From positions 110,032-174,031 of the forward strand of contig CAVWFH010000005.1 in assembly GCA_963754065.1 (NCBI GenBank): 64,000 nucleotides of DNA, given 5' to 3'. Origin of the DNA: JALORV01 sp963754065. Its GTDB lineage: Bacteria; Pseudomonadota; Gammaproteobacteria; Burkholderiales; Burkholderiaceae_F. A model generated the notes under the pieces. It was not told where the DNA came from and searched no databases. It was given only the letters and a program-made list of their open reading frames with translations. Positions 26,945-35,918 of the stretch are shown piece by piece. Position numbers and translations under genes: made by a program. The first letter of the stretch is position 1; each line of letters begins with the position of its first letter.

Positions 26945-28789
26945 TTAAGCCGAGACCCGCCGCGCCATGGACGCGCGGGTCTGTTCGAGCTCGCGCGGCA
27001 GGTGCGGTTGCAGCTTGTCGAACAGCTCGGCGTGCGAGGCGATCTCCTTGCGCCAGTCGGCGGCATCGATCGCGGTGATCTGCTCATAGCGGTTGCGGGG
27101 AAATTCCAGGCCGTTCCACTTGAGGTCTTCGTACCGGGGCGTGACGCCGAACACGTGCTCCGCGCCGTCCGCGTTGCCATCGACGCGGTCGATGATCCAC
27201 TGCAACACGCGCATGTTCTCGCCGAAGCCGGGCCAGACGAACTTGCCGTCCGCGTCAGTGCGGAACCAGTTGACGGTGAAGATCCGGGGCAATGTCGCGC
27301 CCGCGTCCTGCAGAGAGCGGCCCAGCGCGATCCAGTGACCAAAGTGATCGCCCATGTTGTAGCCGCAGAACGGCAGCATCGCGAACGGATCGCGCCGGAG
27401 CACGCCCTGCGCGCCGGCCGCCGCCGCCGTCGTTTCGGAGCCCATCGTCGCCGCCATGTACACGCCCTCGACCCAGTTGCGCGCCTCGGTGACGAGCGGC
27501 ACTGTGGTCGAGCGCCGCCCTCCGAACAGGAACGCATCGATCGGAACGCCGTTCGGGTCCTCCCAGTCGGCGTCGATCACCGGGCACTGGGCGGCGGCCA
27601 CCGTGAAGCGCGCGTTGGGATGCGCCGCCTTGCGGCCCGCCTTGCCGTCTTCCGGAGTCCAGTCCTTGCCCTGCCAGTCGATGAGGTGCGCCGGCGCAGG
27701 CCCCATTCCTTCCCACCAGACGTCGCCGTCGTCGGTCAGCGCGACGTTGGTGAAGATGACGTTCTCGTGCAGCATCGCCATCGCGTTGTAGTTGGTCTTT
27801 TCGGACGTCCCCGGCGCGACACCGAAACACCCGGCCTCAGGATTGATCGCGTAGAGACGGCCGTCCTTGCCCGGCTTGATCCAGGCGATGTCTTCCCCGA
27901 TGGTCGTGACCTTCCATCCAGCGAACGCAGGCGGCGGAATCAACATCGCGAAATTGGTCTTGCCGCAGGCTGAGGGGAACGCAGCGGCGACGTGGTACTT
28001 CCGCCCTGCCGGTGACGTGACGGCGAGGATCAGCATGTGCTCCGCGAGCCAGCCCTCGTCGTGACCCATTTTGGACGCGATGCGCAGCGCGAGGCACTTC
28101 TTCCCGAGCAGCGCATTGCCGCCGTAGCCCGACCCATAGGACCAGATCTCACGCGTCTCGGGAAACTGGACGATGTACTTGGTGGCACTGCACGGCCACG
28201 GCACGTCCTTCTCGCCGCGCGCCAGCGGCTTGCCAACGGAGTGAACGCAGGGAACGAAAGCGCCGTCGGTGCCAAGCAGCTCGACGACCGCGCGCCCCAT
28301 GCGCGTCATGATGCGCATGTTGACGACGACATAGGGGCTATCTGAAATCTCGACCCCGATCTGGCTGATGTGCGACCCCAGCGGGCCCATCGAAAACGGG
28401 ATCACGTACATCGTGCGTCCACGCATGCAGCCGTCGAACAGGCCCCGCATCGTGCCGCGCATCTCGGCCGGAGCAACCCAGTTATTGGTCGGGCCGGCGT
28501 CGTCCTTGGACTCGCTGCAAATGAAGGTACGGTCCTCGACGCGCGCGACGTCGCTTGGGTCCGACAGCGCAAGAAAGCTGTTTGGCCGCTTGGCCGGGTT
28601 GAGCCGCTTCATCGTGCCGGCCGCGACCATTTCCTCGCACAGGCGGTCGTACTCTTCCTGCGTGCCGTCACACCAGACCACCCGGTCGGGCTTCGTGAGC
28701 TGGGCGATCTCGGCCACCCAGGCAATCAGTTTCCGGTTTCGGACATAGGTCGGGGCGTTGACGGCTTGCCCCGAAAGCACTGCGCTCAT
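26945..28789 (-). CDS. pckG: Phosphoenolpyruvate carboxykinase (GTP)
   Basis: A 614-residue cytosolic enzyme interconverting oxaloacetate and phosphoenolpyruvate with GTP/GDP. The P-loop FPSACGKTNFAMLIPP is intact, followed by GEDIAWIKPGKDGRLYAINPEAGCFGVAPGTS. GTP-type length and motifs distinguish it from the ATP-type enzyme. AGGAGG precedes the ATG. Single-gene unit ended by a terminator. Supports gluconeogenesis from organic acids, consistent with the carboxylate transporter genes nearby. Confidence 0.97.
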   Translation of the reverse strand: MSAVLSGQAVNAPTYVRNRKLIAWVAEIAQLTKPDRVVWCDGTQEEYDRLCEEMVAAGTMKRLNPAKRPNSFLALSDPSDVARVEDRTFICSESKDDAGPTNNWVAPAEMRGTMRGLFDGCMRGRTMYVIPFSMGPLGSHISQIGVEISDSPYVVVNMRIMTRMGRAVVELLGTDGAFVPCVHSVGKPLARGEKDVPWPCSATKYIVQFPETREIWSYGSGYGGNALLGKKCLALRIASKMGHDEGWLAEHMLILAVTSPAGRKYHVAAAFPSACGKTNFAMLIPPPAFAGWKVTTIGEDIAWIKPGKDGRLYAINPEAGCFGVAPGTSEKTNYNAMAMLHENVIFTNVALTDDGDVWWEGMGPAPAHLIDWQGKDWTPEDGKAGRKAAHPNARFTVAAAQCPVIDADWEDPNGVPIDAFLFGGRRSTTVPLVTEARNWVEGVYMAATMGSETTAAAAGAQGVLRRDPFAMLPFCGYNMGDHFGHWIALGRSLQDAGATLPRIFTVNWFRTDADGKFVWPGFGENMRVLQWIIDRVDGNADGAEHVFGVTPRYEDLKWNGLEFPRNRYEQITAIDAADWRKEIASHAELFDKLQPHLPRELEQTRASMARRVSA

Positions 28790-29136
28790 GACTGCGCCTC
28801 CTGGTTCATCACGCTCCGCAGGCGGGCGCGACGTTCATTGTTCTGACCGCGTCGCGGGTCGTGACCGCGAGTGGCCGGCAGGGCGGCGGATGGGCCTGAA
28901 GGAAGTGCCGGCAACGGGAAAGGCTTGAATTCTAGCGGCAGCGAGCCTCCGGGACACCGATCTGGCCGAACGCCCTTCGCTGCACTGCAACCGTTGATCG
29001 TGCGGCGGAGCGATCGGCCGGCGCCGGCGGTGTCGCTTGGCCCTGCGTGGCCAGACCCTGCGCCTAGACCCCACCGCTTCCCGGCGCCTGACAAGAACGA
29101 CCCGCACCGCGGGCCTGCACACTGTTCGATCCGCGC
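28790..29136. other. pckG-csp intergenic region
   Basis: A 347-base stretch without a believable gene; a 102-codon minus-strand frame has no recognisable domain and arginine/glycine-rich composition typical of antisense or chance frames in high-GC DNA. It must contain the pckG promoter, as pckG reads away from here, and the 3' end of the cold-shock mRNA. I see a GCCGGCGCCGGC palindrome around 29025-29036 but no T-run terminator. Confidence 0.4.
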
Positions 29137-29346
29137 TCAACTTTCGAGGACGTTGATCTCTACCGCCTGCGGGCCTTTCTGTCCCTGCTGCACCTGATAG
29201 TCCACGCGCTGGTTTTCCTTCAGCGTGCGAAAGCCTTTCGACTTGATTCCGCTGTAGTGCGCGAACAGGTCGGCGCCGCCGTCATCCGGCTTGATGAACC
29301 CGAAACCCTTGGTTTCGTTGAACCACTTCACGGTACCTGTCGGCAT
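29137..29346 (-). CDS. Cold-shock domain protein (CspA family)
   Basis: A 69-residue single-stranded RNA/DNA-binding protein. RNP1 KGFGFI is at residues 13-18; RNP2 appears as DLFAHYSGI, where most Csps have D-V-F-V-H-F-S-A-I. Normal length with the basic/aromatic face preserved. GGAG lies about nine bases before the ATG. Likely an RNA chaperone; whether cold-induced cannot be told from sequence. Confidence 0.96.
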   Translation of the reverse strand: MPTGTVKWFNETKGFGFIKPDDGGADLFAHYSGIKSKGFRTLKENQRVDYQVQQGQKGPQAVEINVLES

Positions 29347-29473
29347 TGGATGTCACTCCGAAGAACGCGGGATGCGCCCGCGGCGCGCAAGCGACGGTGC
29401 TGTTGGGTGGGCCGGGAGGATGCAATACGACAGGGATGACCGGACGGCCGCTGGCACTGACCGGAACTCACGC

Positions 29474-29511
29474 TTCGAATTCACTTTCCGAATCCACATT
29501 CCGAATCCACA
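29474..29511. repeat. Short tandem repeat upstream of csp
   Basis: Two perfect 13-base copies of TTCCGAATCCACA (29486-29498 and 29499-29511) preceded by a degenerate copy TTCGAATTCACT at 29474-29485. It lies 130-165 bases upstream of the csp start. The 268 bases between csp and the next gene show nothing else I can name. Confidence 0.6.
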
Positions 29512-29614
29512 GCGAATGATCGGCTGCGTTTCGACGCTACACCCGCGTTCCTCAAAAATCCAGACGCCGAAACCCGTGATCGAAACTCCGGCGATCCGTA
29601 GTGCAACGGGTCGG

Positions 29615-30166
29615 TCAGGGCGACCAGGGCCGCGCGAGGTCCGCGGGGAGCAGCGAGTACAACGCCACATCGAAGCGCGCCTCGCCCGCCACCAGGCCGT
29701 GACGCAACACCCCTTCGAAGCGCGCACCGGCTCGTTCTGCGGCGCGCCGGCTCGAACGATTTTCCAGACGGATACGCATCGACACACGAACCAGCCCGAG
29801 TTCGTTGACGCCGAACGCGACCATTGCGCGGATCGCCGTCGCCGCCACGCCGCGGCTGCACGCGGAACGACGCACCCAGTAACCCACCTCGGCCTCGCGC
29901 TTGCCGTAGAGCAGGATGTCGTGCAGTCCCACGCCGCCGAGCAGGCGACCTTCAGCGGCATCGAAGATCGCCATCGGAAAGGCGGAGCGCTGTCGCCACA
30001 TCCGATCCGCTTCGTCGAACCAGCGTTCGACGTCAGGTAGTCCGTACTGCGCGTGATACCAGGGCATCCAGCGCGCCAGCGCTACGCCGGACTCCTGCGC
30101 GGCCGCCAGGAACTCCTCGGCGGCAGGCCGCGTCGCCGGCATCAGGGGGCGCAGCTCAATGACCAT
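29615..30166 (-). CDS. GNAT-family acetyltransferase (RimJ/RimL-like)
   Basis: A 183-residue acetyltransferase. The pattern MAIFDAAEGRLLGGVGLHDI, EVGYWVRRSACSRGVAATAIRAMVAFGVNELGLVRVSMRI and NRSSRRAAERAGARFEGVLR matches the RimJ/RimL subgroup that acetylates protein N-termini or small molecules. The acetyl-CoA loop is atypical (RSACSRGVAATA). It overlaps the end of the AbrB-like gene by 11 bases, so both may share one mRNA, following tctCBA. Confidence 0.88.
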   Translation of the reverse strand: MVIELRPLMPATRPAAEEFLAAAQESGVALARWMPWYHAQYGLPDVERWFDEADRMWRQRSAFPMAIFDAAEGRLLGGVGLHDILLYGKREAEVGYWVRRSACSRGVAATAIRAMVAFGVNELGLVRVSMRIRLENRSSRRAAERAGARFEGVLRHGLVAGEARFDVALYSLLPADLARPWSP

Positions 30167-31248
30167 GTCCGGACCTCGCCATCAGTCTCCGCCACGCGGC
30201 AAACACGATCCCTGCCGTAAGGACCACGGCCGCCATCCGAATCGCGTGAAACGCCGTGACCACCGGCACACCCAGCTGCAGCGCCTGTGCCGTCAATGCC
30301 ATCTCGCCGATCCCGCCCGGTGTCGTGGCGATCACCGCAGTCGACCAGTGCAGTCCTGATCCGCGTGCCAGCAATAATCCGAACGCAAGCGCCGACGCGA
30401 GGTACACGATCGTGATAAACGCCACCACCGCAAGATAGCGCGGAGCGGCGCGGAAAAACTCCGGAGTGAAGTGCGTGCCCAGTGAAATGCCGATCAGCAA
30501 CTGCCCGGCATTGACGACGGCCACTGGCAGTGAAGAAAACGTGTGCCCCGTCGCGGTGATCGCGGCAGCCGCAAGCAGTGGCCCGATCATCCAGCTGTTC
30601 GGTGACCCGAAACGTTCCATTGCGACCGCAGCGCCCAGCGTGACCGCGACCAGCACCGCGAAGCCGACCGGGTCGAAGCTGCGCGCCAGCGGAACATACG
30701 GATCGAGCCCTTGCACCTGCGCCAGATTGAACGAAAGCGGCACGATCAGCACGACGAGCATGATGCGCAGGCTGTGTGCGGCCGCCACGCGCTCGACCTG
30801 GCCGCCGTGTCGCTGCGCCTGCGTCGCCATCTCGCTGGCGCCGCCAATGGCCATCGCGAAGAACGAGGTGGTCTCGTCGGTATCCGTCATCCGCCGCAGC
30901 AGCCACGCACCGACGATCCCCAGCACGATCGCGAACAGCACCGCCAGTAGCAGCCACGGTGCCAGCCGCACGATTTCGCGCAGCACGCTGGGTGAGAAGT
31001 AAAGGCCCAGCGCGACCCCGATCGCCCACTGACCGAGCTGGCGCGCGGCCGGCGGTGCCGCCAGCCGCGCGCCCGAGCATGCTGGCCGCCGCCACCGCCA
31101 CCAGCGGGCCGATCAGCCACGGCAGCGGAGCGTGCACGCCGAGGCAGAGCAGCGCCCCGGCGACCGCCACCAGCACGCTGAGCAGCACGCGGCCACCGCG
31201 CACGCCCGGTTCCGCAGCGACAGCCGCACTTCTTCCCGTTTCGTTCAC
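30156..31248 (-). pseudogene. AbrB-family membrane protein with a one-base frameshift
   Basis: A two-repeat AbrB-type (COG3180) membrane protein. The N-terminus from the GTG at 31248 (VNETGRSA..., then LLSVLVAVAGALLCLG and PLPWLIGPLVAVAAASMLG) is in one frame; after about 31070 the frame changes and continues as ARLAAPPAARQLGQWAIGVALGLYFSPS through to 30156. Removing one base gives 363 residues, the family length. The GTG overlaps the tctA stop (GTGA). Family function is uncertain; it is often placed next to tricarboxylate transporters. Confidence 0.82.
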
Positions 31249-32756
31249 ACGGCGGCGCGTCCGCGCCACTCCCGGACAACGCGCACCAGCCACGGCACCA
31301 GTACCAGCGCCGCGGTCAGTGCGAGCAGCGTGGCCGAAATCGGATGCGTGAAGAACACGGACGGATCGCCCTGGCTGATCGCGAGCGCACGGCGGAACTG
31401 CGATTCGGCGAGCGGCCCGAGGATCAGACCGATCACGGCTGGCGCGACCGGGAAACCCCAGCGCCGCATCATGAAGCCGAGCAGGCCGAACACGTACAGT
31501 GTCAACAGGTCGACATACGACTGATGCAGGCTGTAGGCGCCCAGCGTGGCGAAGACGAGGATGCCTGCGTAGAGCAGCGGACGCGGGATCATCAGCACCT
31601 GCACCCACAGCCCGATCAGCGGCAGATTCAGCACCAGCAGCAGCACGTTGCCAACGTACAGGCTGGCGATCAGGCCCCACACCAGCGCACCTTGCGTCTG
31701 GAACAGCAGCGGGCCGGGCTGGATGCCGTAGTTCTGGAACGCCGCCAGCAGGATCGCCGCCGTCGCCGAGGTCGGAATGCCGAGCGTCAGCAGCGGCACC
31801 AGCACGCCGGTCGAGCGACGCATTGTTGGCCGCTTCGGGCCCGGCCACGCCTTCGATCGCGCCCTGCGCCGAATTCCTCGGGATGCTTGCTGAGCTTCTT
31901 CTCGAGCGCGTAGGACGAGGAAGGTCGGGATCTCGGCGCCGCCGGCCGGAATCGTCCCGAACGGGAAGCCGATCGCGGTGCGCCCGCAGCCAGGCCGGCC
32001 ACGAGCGCCGCCAGTCCTCGCGTGACATCCACAGCGGCCGCACAGCTGCTTCCATCGTCTCGGTCTTGCGGCTCTGGTAGGCGGCGACATAGAGCGTCTC
32101 GCCGACGGCGAACAGGCCGACCGCGAGCACGACCACGTCGATGCCGTCGAGCAGCTCCGGCACGCCGAACGCGAAGCGCATCTGGCCGGTCTGCTCGTCG
32201 ATGCCGACCAGCCCGAGCAGCAGGCCGACGAACAGCGATCGTCAGCCCGCGCACGGTCGACGAGCCGAGCACCGCGGCGACGGTCACGAAGGCGAAGACC
32301 ATCAGCGCGAAGTACTCGGTCGGCCCGAACCTGCAGCGCGACTTCGACCACCAGCGGCGCCAGCAGCGTCAGCAGGATCGTCGCGATCGTGCCGGCGACG
32401 AACGACCCGATCGCGGCCGTCGCCAGCGCCGGGCCGGCGCGGCCGCGCTTGGCCATCTTGTTGCCTTCGAGCGCGGTGGCGATCGACGCCGACTCGCCCG
32501 GCGTGTTCAGCAGGATCGTCGTCGTCGAGCCGCCGTACATCGCGCCGTAGTAGATGCCGGCGAACATGATCAGTGCCCCGGTCGGATCGAGCTTGACCGT
32601 CAGCGGCAGCAGCATCGCGACCGTGAGCGCCGGACCGACGCCGGGCAGCACGCCGACGGCCGTGCCGAGCGTGACGCCGACCAAGCCCCACAGCAGATTG
32701 ATCGGCGCCAGCGCGACGCCGAATCCGGTCAGCAGCGCATTGAGCGTCTCGCTCAT
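31245..32756 (-). pseudogene. tctA: Tripartite tricarboxylate transporter large membrane subunit, six one-base insertions
   Basis: The start (ALLTGFGVALAPINLLWG, GVLPGVGPALTVAMLLPLT) and the last 190 residues are in one frame, but the middle third jumps through all three. I could follow it: extra single bases near 32330, 32236, 31980, 31916, 31863 and 31815. Removing all six gives a continuous 500-residue TctA including FGPTEYFALMVFAF, AIGFPFGTIPAGGAEIPTFL and GVAGPEAANNAS. No in-frame stop or missense damage is seen in the pieces. The product would be the 12-helix transport subunit for citrate or related carboxylates. Overlaps tctB's stop (ATGA). Confidence 0.88.
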
Positions 32757-33290
32757 GAGGTCGCTCGATGCCGGCCGCGCCGAGAAGCGGCCGCAGCCAG
32801 CCCGCCGGCAGACCGACGTTCAGGAAGTACACGAAGAACACGAACACGAGCAAAGTCAGCGCCAGGCCGGTCAGCAGGTCGCGCAGCAGTCGAGTGCTGC
32901 CAAAGCCGCGCGCCACCAGCACAAACAGCACGGTACCGGCGAGCACGAATCCGGCCTGGTGGATCAGCACCATCTGCGCGAGCAGGCCGGCGCTGACCCA
33001 GGCGAAGGCGCGCCGGCGAATGCGTGCTCGCCGCGCTCGGCCGGATCGTCCGGCACCGGCGCGCGCCAGCCGCCGGTGAATAGCTCGGCCAGCAGCCAGA
33101 TCGCCCATCAGGATCAGGCTGCCGGCCACCACCTTCGGAATGAAGTTGGGACCAATGCGCGCATAGCCACCGCCTCCGGCAACCGGAACGCCACGACCGA
33201 CACGACGCAGCCCAGCAGCAGCACGCCGAGCGAGATGATGAGCTCGGCCCGTGCGCGCTTGCTGAGGGCACTGGCCGCGCTTACTTCCGC
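32753..33290 (-). pseudogene. tctB: Tripartite tricarboxylate transporter small membrane subunit, broken frames
   Basis: Pieces of TctB are recognisable across frames: SKRARAELIISLGVLLLGCVVSV, then GGGYARIGPNFIPKVVAGSLILMG, then IWLLAELFTGGW, then WVSAGLLAQMVLIHQAGFVLAGTVLFVLVARGF and FVFFVYFLNVGLPAGWLRP. At least four single-base indels separate them, including missing bases in G or C runs. The start codon could not be fixed; the coding region begins close to the tctC stop. The four-helix subunit partners with TctA in the inner membrane. Confidence 0.75.
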
Positions 33291-34249
33291 AGGCCGAGCG
33301 ACTCGAGGATCGCGCCGATGCGCTTGATGTCTTCGTCGAGGAAGGTCTTGAAGGCGTCGCCGCCCAGATAGACCGACTCCCAGCCGATCTTCGTCGAGCG
33401 AATCCTTCCACGCGGCCGATTCGGTGGCGGTCTTCGACCGCGCGACACCAGCGCGTCGCGCTGCGCGGCGGTGATCGCCGGCGCGCCGAAGACGCCGCGC
33501 CAGTTGCCCAGCACGACGTCGATGCCCTGCTCCTTAAGCGACGGGATGCCGTCCTGCGCCGACGGGCCGGACACCGCGAGTCGCGCGCATGCGGCCGCCC
33601 TTGATGTGCTCGGCGAACTCGCCCAGTCCAGCGACGCCGGCGGTCACATGGCCGCCGCAATGTTCGCGACCTGGTCGCCGCCGCCCTTGGACGGCGATGT
33701 AGTTGACCTTCGCTGGATCGACCCCGACCGCACGCGCGATCAGCCCGGCCAGGATGTGATCGCTGCCGCCCGCTGATCCGCCGTTCCACGAGACCTTGCC
33801 GGGATCGGCCTTGAAGCGCCTTCACGAGATCGCCCATCGTCTTGTACGGCGACGTGGCTGGCACCACGACCACCATGTATTCGCTGGTCAGGCGCGCAAT
33901 CGGCGTCACCATCGCCAGGTCGACCGGCGACTTGTTCAGGATGATGCCGCCGACCATCACCATGCCGCCGACCAGCACGGCGTTCGGGTCGCCCTTGCGC
34001 GCTGTTGACGAACTGCGCCAGGCCGATGGTTCCGGCCGCGCCGCCCTTGTTGTCGAACTGCACCGACTGCACGACCTTGGCCGACTGCATCGCAGCGGCC
34101 AGCGCACGGCCGGTCTGGTCCCAGCCGCCACCCGGGTTGGCCGGGATCATCATCTTCAGGTTCGAGATCGCCTGCGCAGCGGCGGTCAGCGGCCACTGCG
34201 CGGCCGTGGCCGATGCGAGCGCCATCAAAGTGAATTCACGACGATTCAT
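33281..34249 (-). pseudogene. tctC: Tripartite tricarboxylate transporter binding protein (Bug family), broken frames
   Basis: The start MNRREFTLMALASATAAQ and PLTAAAQA is a signal peptide, followed by LKMMIPANPGGGWDQTGRALAAAM, the Bug-family carboxylate-binding start. It then continues in other frames: KGDPNAVLVGGMVMVGGIILNKSPVDLAMVTPIARLTSEY, ADPGKVSWNGGSAGGSDHILAGL, and VVLGNWRGVFGAPAITAAQRDALV, ending LKRIGAILESLGLRK-like at 33281. Four or more single-base indels break it. Total length (969 bases) equals a normal 322-residue Bug protein. Periplasmic; the ligand cannot be assigned. Confidence 0.82.
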
Positions 34250-34411
34250 GCTGTCTCCCTGTCTGCTCTTTGCGTAAAGCAGTACGCGACGGCAGCATAC
34301 CGAACGCTAGGCGCCGACGTCAGTGCTCGCGCGCATTGCTGCGCCCCCACGCGTGCTGCCTTCGCTGACCCAACGAGGACAATCAGCGCCCTTCAGGCGA
34401 CCGGGTGGGCG

Positions 34412-35581
34412 CTAGTCCGCGCGCAGCGCGTCGACGATCTTCATGCGGCTGGCGCGAATCGCCGGGAGGAAACCGCCGACGAACCCCATCAGCAGCGCGA
34501 ACGCCAGCGCCTGCACGACGATCCTCGGCGTCAGGGTGAACGAGAACGCCAGTTCCGAGAACGACTGGAAATTGGTCGTCGACACCGTGATCGCCGTAAG
34601 AAAGCTCGCCGCGATCAGCCCGGCCAGGCCGCCCAGCAGCGCGAGCAGCAGCGACTCGGTCAGGAAGGCCACGAGTATCGAGGCTCGCTGGAAGCCCAGT
34701 GCGCGCAGCGTTCCGATCTCGCCCGTACGCGTGGCCACCGCCGCGTACATCGTGATCGTCGCGCCGATCATCGCGCCCAGAGAAAAGATGATCGACAGTG
34801 CCATGCCGAGCAGCGTGATGAAGTTCGAGAGACTCGCCGACTGGTCCTCGTAGAAGCGCCGCTCGCGCTTGATGTCCACCTTGAGCCGCGGATCCTCGTC
34901 CAGCCGTGCTTTCAGCGCGTCGAAGGAATTCGGGTCGGACAGCTTGGCAATGACGGACGAGTACGCAATGCGCCGGAACGCCTGCATCATCTGCTCCACG
35001 TCGCCCCAGATCTCGGAGTCGAACGCGGTCCGGCCGGCCTCGAACACGCCGACGACGATCCACTGTCGTCCGGCAAAGGACAGTTGCTGCCCCAGTTCCA
35101 CGCCAGCGAACTGGCGCGCCACGGAACTGCCGACGATGATCTCCGACGAGCCGGAACGGAACATCCGGCCCTGCGTGATCTTCACCTGCGGACGCAGCGT
35201 CTTGCCCATTTCAGGCAGGCCGCGCACGACCACGTTGCTGCGTTTGGTCGGTTCGTCGATCTTCGGCAGCGAATTCAGCACCACCACTTCCTTCGAGACC
35301 AGCGCCTGCCCATCCGGACCGCGGGCCACCTCGGGCGAGGTCTCGACCAGCGAGGCCTGGTCGCGGAAGACGCCGCTCTGCACTTCGGTCTGGCTGCCCT
35401 GGCGGATCACCACGACGTTGTCCGCCGAACCGGTCGAGACCAGCGTCGACTTCAGTCCGGCATCGAGCATCAACACGGCCGCAAACACGAACACGACCAG
35501 CGCCATGCCACCCGCCGTCAGCGCGGTCGTCAGCTTGCGCACCCACAGGTTGCGCGCGACATAGGAGAACGGAATTTTCAT
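34412..35581 (-). CDS. FtsX/MacB-type ABC exporter permease, second copy
   Basis: A 389-residue permease with one N-terminal membrane helix (LTTALTAGGMALVVFVFAAVLML), a large periplasmic domain, and three C-terminal helices with the FtsX-type TRTGEIGTLRALGFQRASI. Intact. The ATG at 35581 fits the family N-terminus (KIPFSYVARNLWVRKL), but lies inside the outer stem of repeat copy B and has no Shine-Dalgarno sequence. Fourth gene of the exporter operon. A 7-bp stem AGCGCCC/GGGCGCT overlaps its stop (34385-34413), possibly a weak terminator. Confidence 0.9.
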   Translation of the reverse strand: MKIPFSYVARNLWVRKLTTALTAGGMALVVFVFAAVLMLDAGLKSTLVSTGSADNVVVIRQGSQTEVQSGVFRDQASLVETSPEVARGPDGQALVSKEVVVLNSLPKIDEPTKRSNVVVRGLPEMGKTLRPQVKITQGRMFRSGSSEIIVGSSVARQFAGVELGQQLSFAGRQWIVVGVFEAGRTAFDSEIWGDVEQMMQAFRRIAYSSVIAKLSDPNSFDALKARLDEDPRLKVDIKRERRFYEDQSASLSNFITLLGMALSIIFSLGAMIGATITMYAAVATRTGEIGTLRALGFQRASILVAFLTESLLLALLGGLAGLIAASFLTAITVSTTNFQSFSELAFSFTLTPRIVVQALAFALLMGFVGGFLPAIRASRMKIVDALRAD

Positions 35582-35673
35582 GTGCGGTGTACGCGACCGC
35601 TGACGCGGTCGCACGTGCACCACACATGCTAGGAAGTGTGGGCCTCCCTTCGGAGCGGCCGGGCGTACGGCCC
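35580..35673 (+). repeat. Two-hairpin repeat element, copy B
   Basis: Hairpin 1: outer stem ATGTGCGGTG (35580-35589) with CACCACACAT (35618-35627), one mismatch, around the inner perfect stem GCGACCGC/GCGGTCGC. Hairpin 2: GGGCC (35640-35644) with GGCCC (35669-35673) around TTCGGAGCGGCCGGGCG. It is nearly identical to copy C in reverse orientation, forming an inverted pair of about 95-base arms. Confidence 0.8.
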
Positions 35674-35823
35674 ATTGACAACGGCACGGGTGCATCGACC
35701 CGTGATTGCCGCGTTCGTGGAAATTGCGCTGCTGCGTGCGCGCCGGGTCTTTCGCTTCTCCCGAGGCGCGGCTGACTACGTTAGGGATCGCACCAGCCTT
35801 TCCCGCCCGTAGCCGTTGAAATC
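35674..35823. other. Spacer between inverted repeat copies B and C
   Basis: A 150-base non-coding spacer. It contains a further hairpin, CACGGGT at 35685-35691 with ACCCGTG at 35698-35704. No open frame of note. Together with copies B and C it makes a 338-base non-coding insertion between two cotranscribed permease genes. Confidence 0.5.
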
Positions 35824-35917
35824 GGGCCGTACGCCCGGCCGCCCGAAGGGAGGCCCGCTGATCAGTGTCGCGCGAGGTGCACGTGCGACTGCGTAGCAGT
35901 CGCGTACACCGAGCGCG
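35824..35917 (-). repeat. Two-hairpin repeat element, copy C (inverted partner of B)
   Basis: Read on the minus strand: hairpin 1 contains GTGTACGCGACTGC-TAC-GCAGTCGCACGTGC with inner stem GCGACTGC/GCAGTCGC, and hairpin 2 begins with GGGCCTCCCTTCGG and ends GGCCC, one base shorter than copy B. The change from GACCGC/GCGGTC in B to GACTGC/GCAGTC in C keeps pairing, a compensatory change. It ends one base before the stop of the first permease gene. Confidence 0.8.
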
Positions 35918-35918
35918 C

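Noticed and set aside
25694..27973. 759-codon plus-strand frame across the dehydrogenase and pckG
   Set aside because: It spans two well-supported genes and their intergenic terminator on the opposite strand; no coherent protein features.
28786..29094. 102-codon minus-strand frame upstream of pckG
   Set aside because: Gly/Arg/Pro-rich composition without a domain; sits in the expected pckG promoter region.
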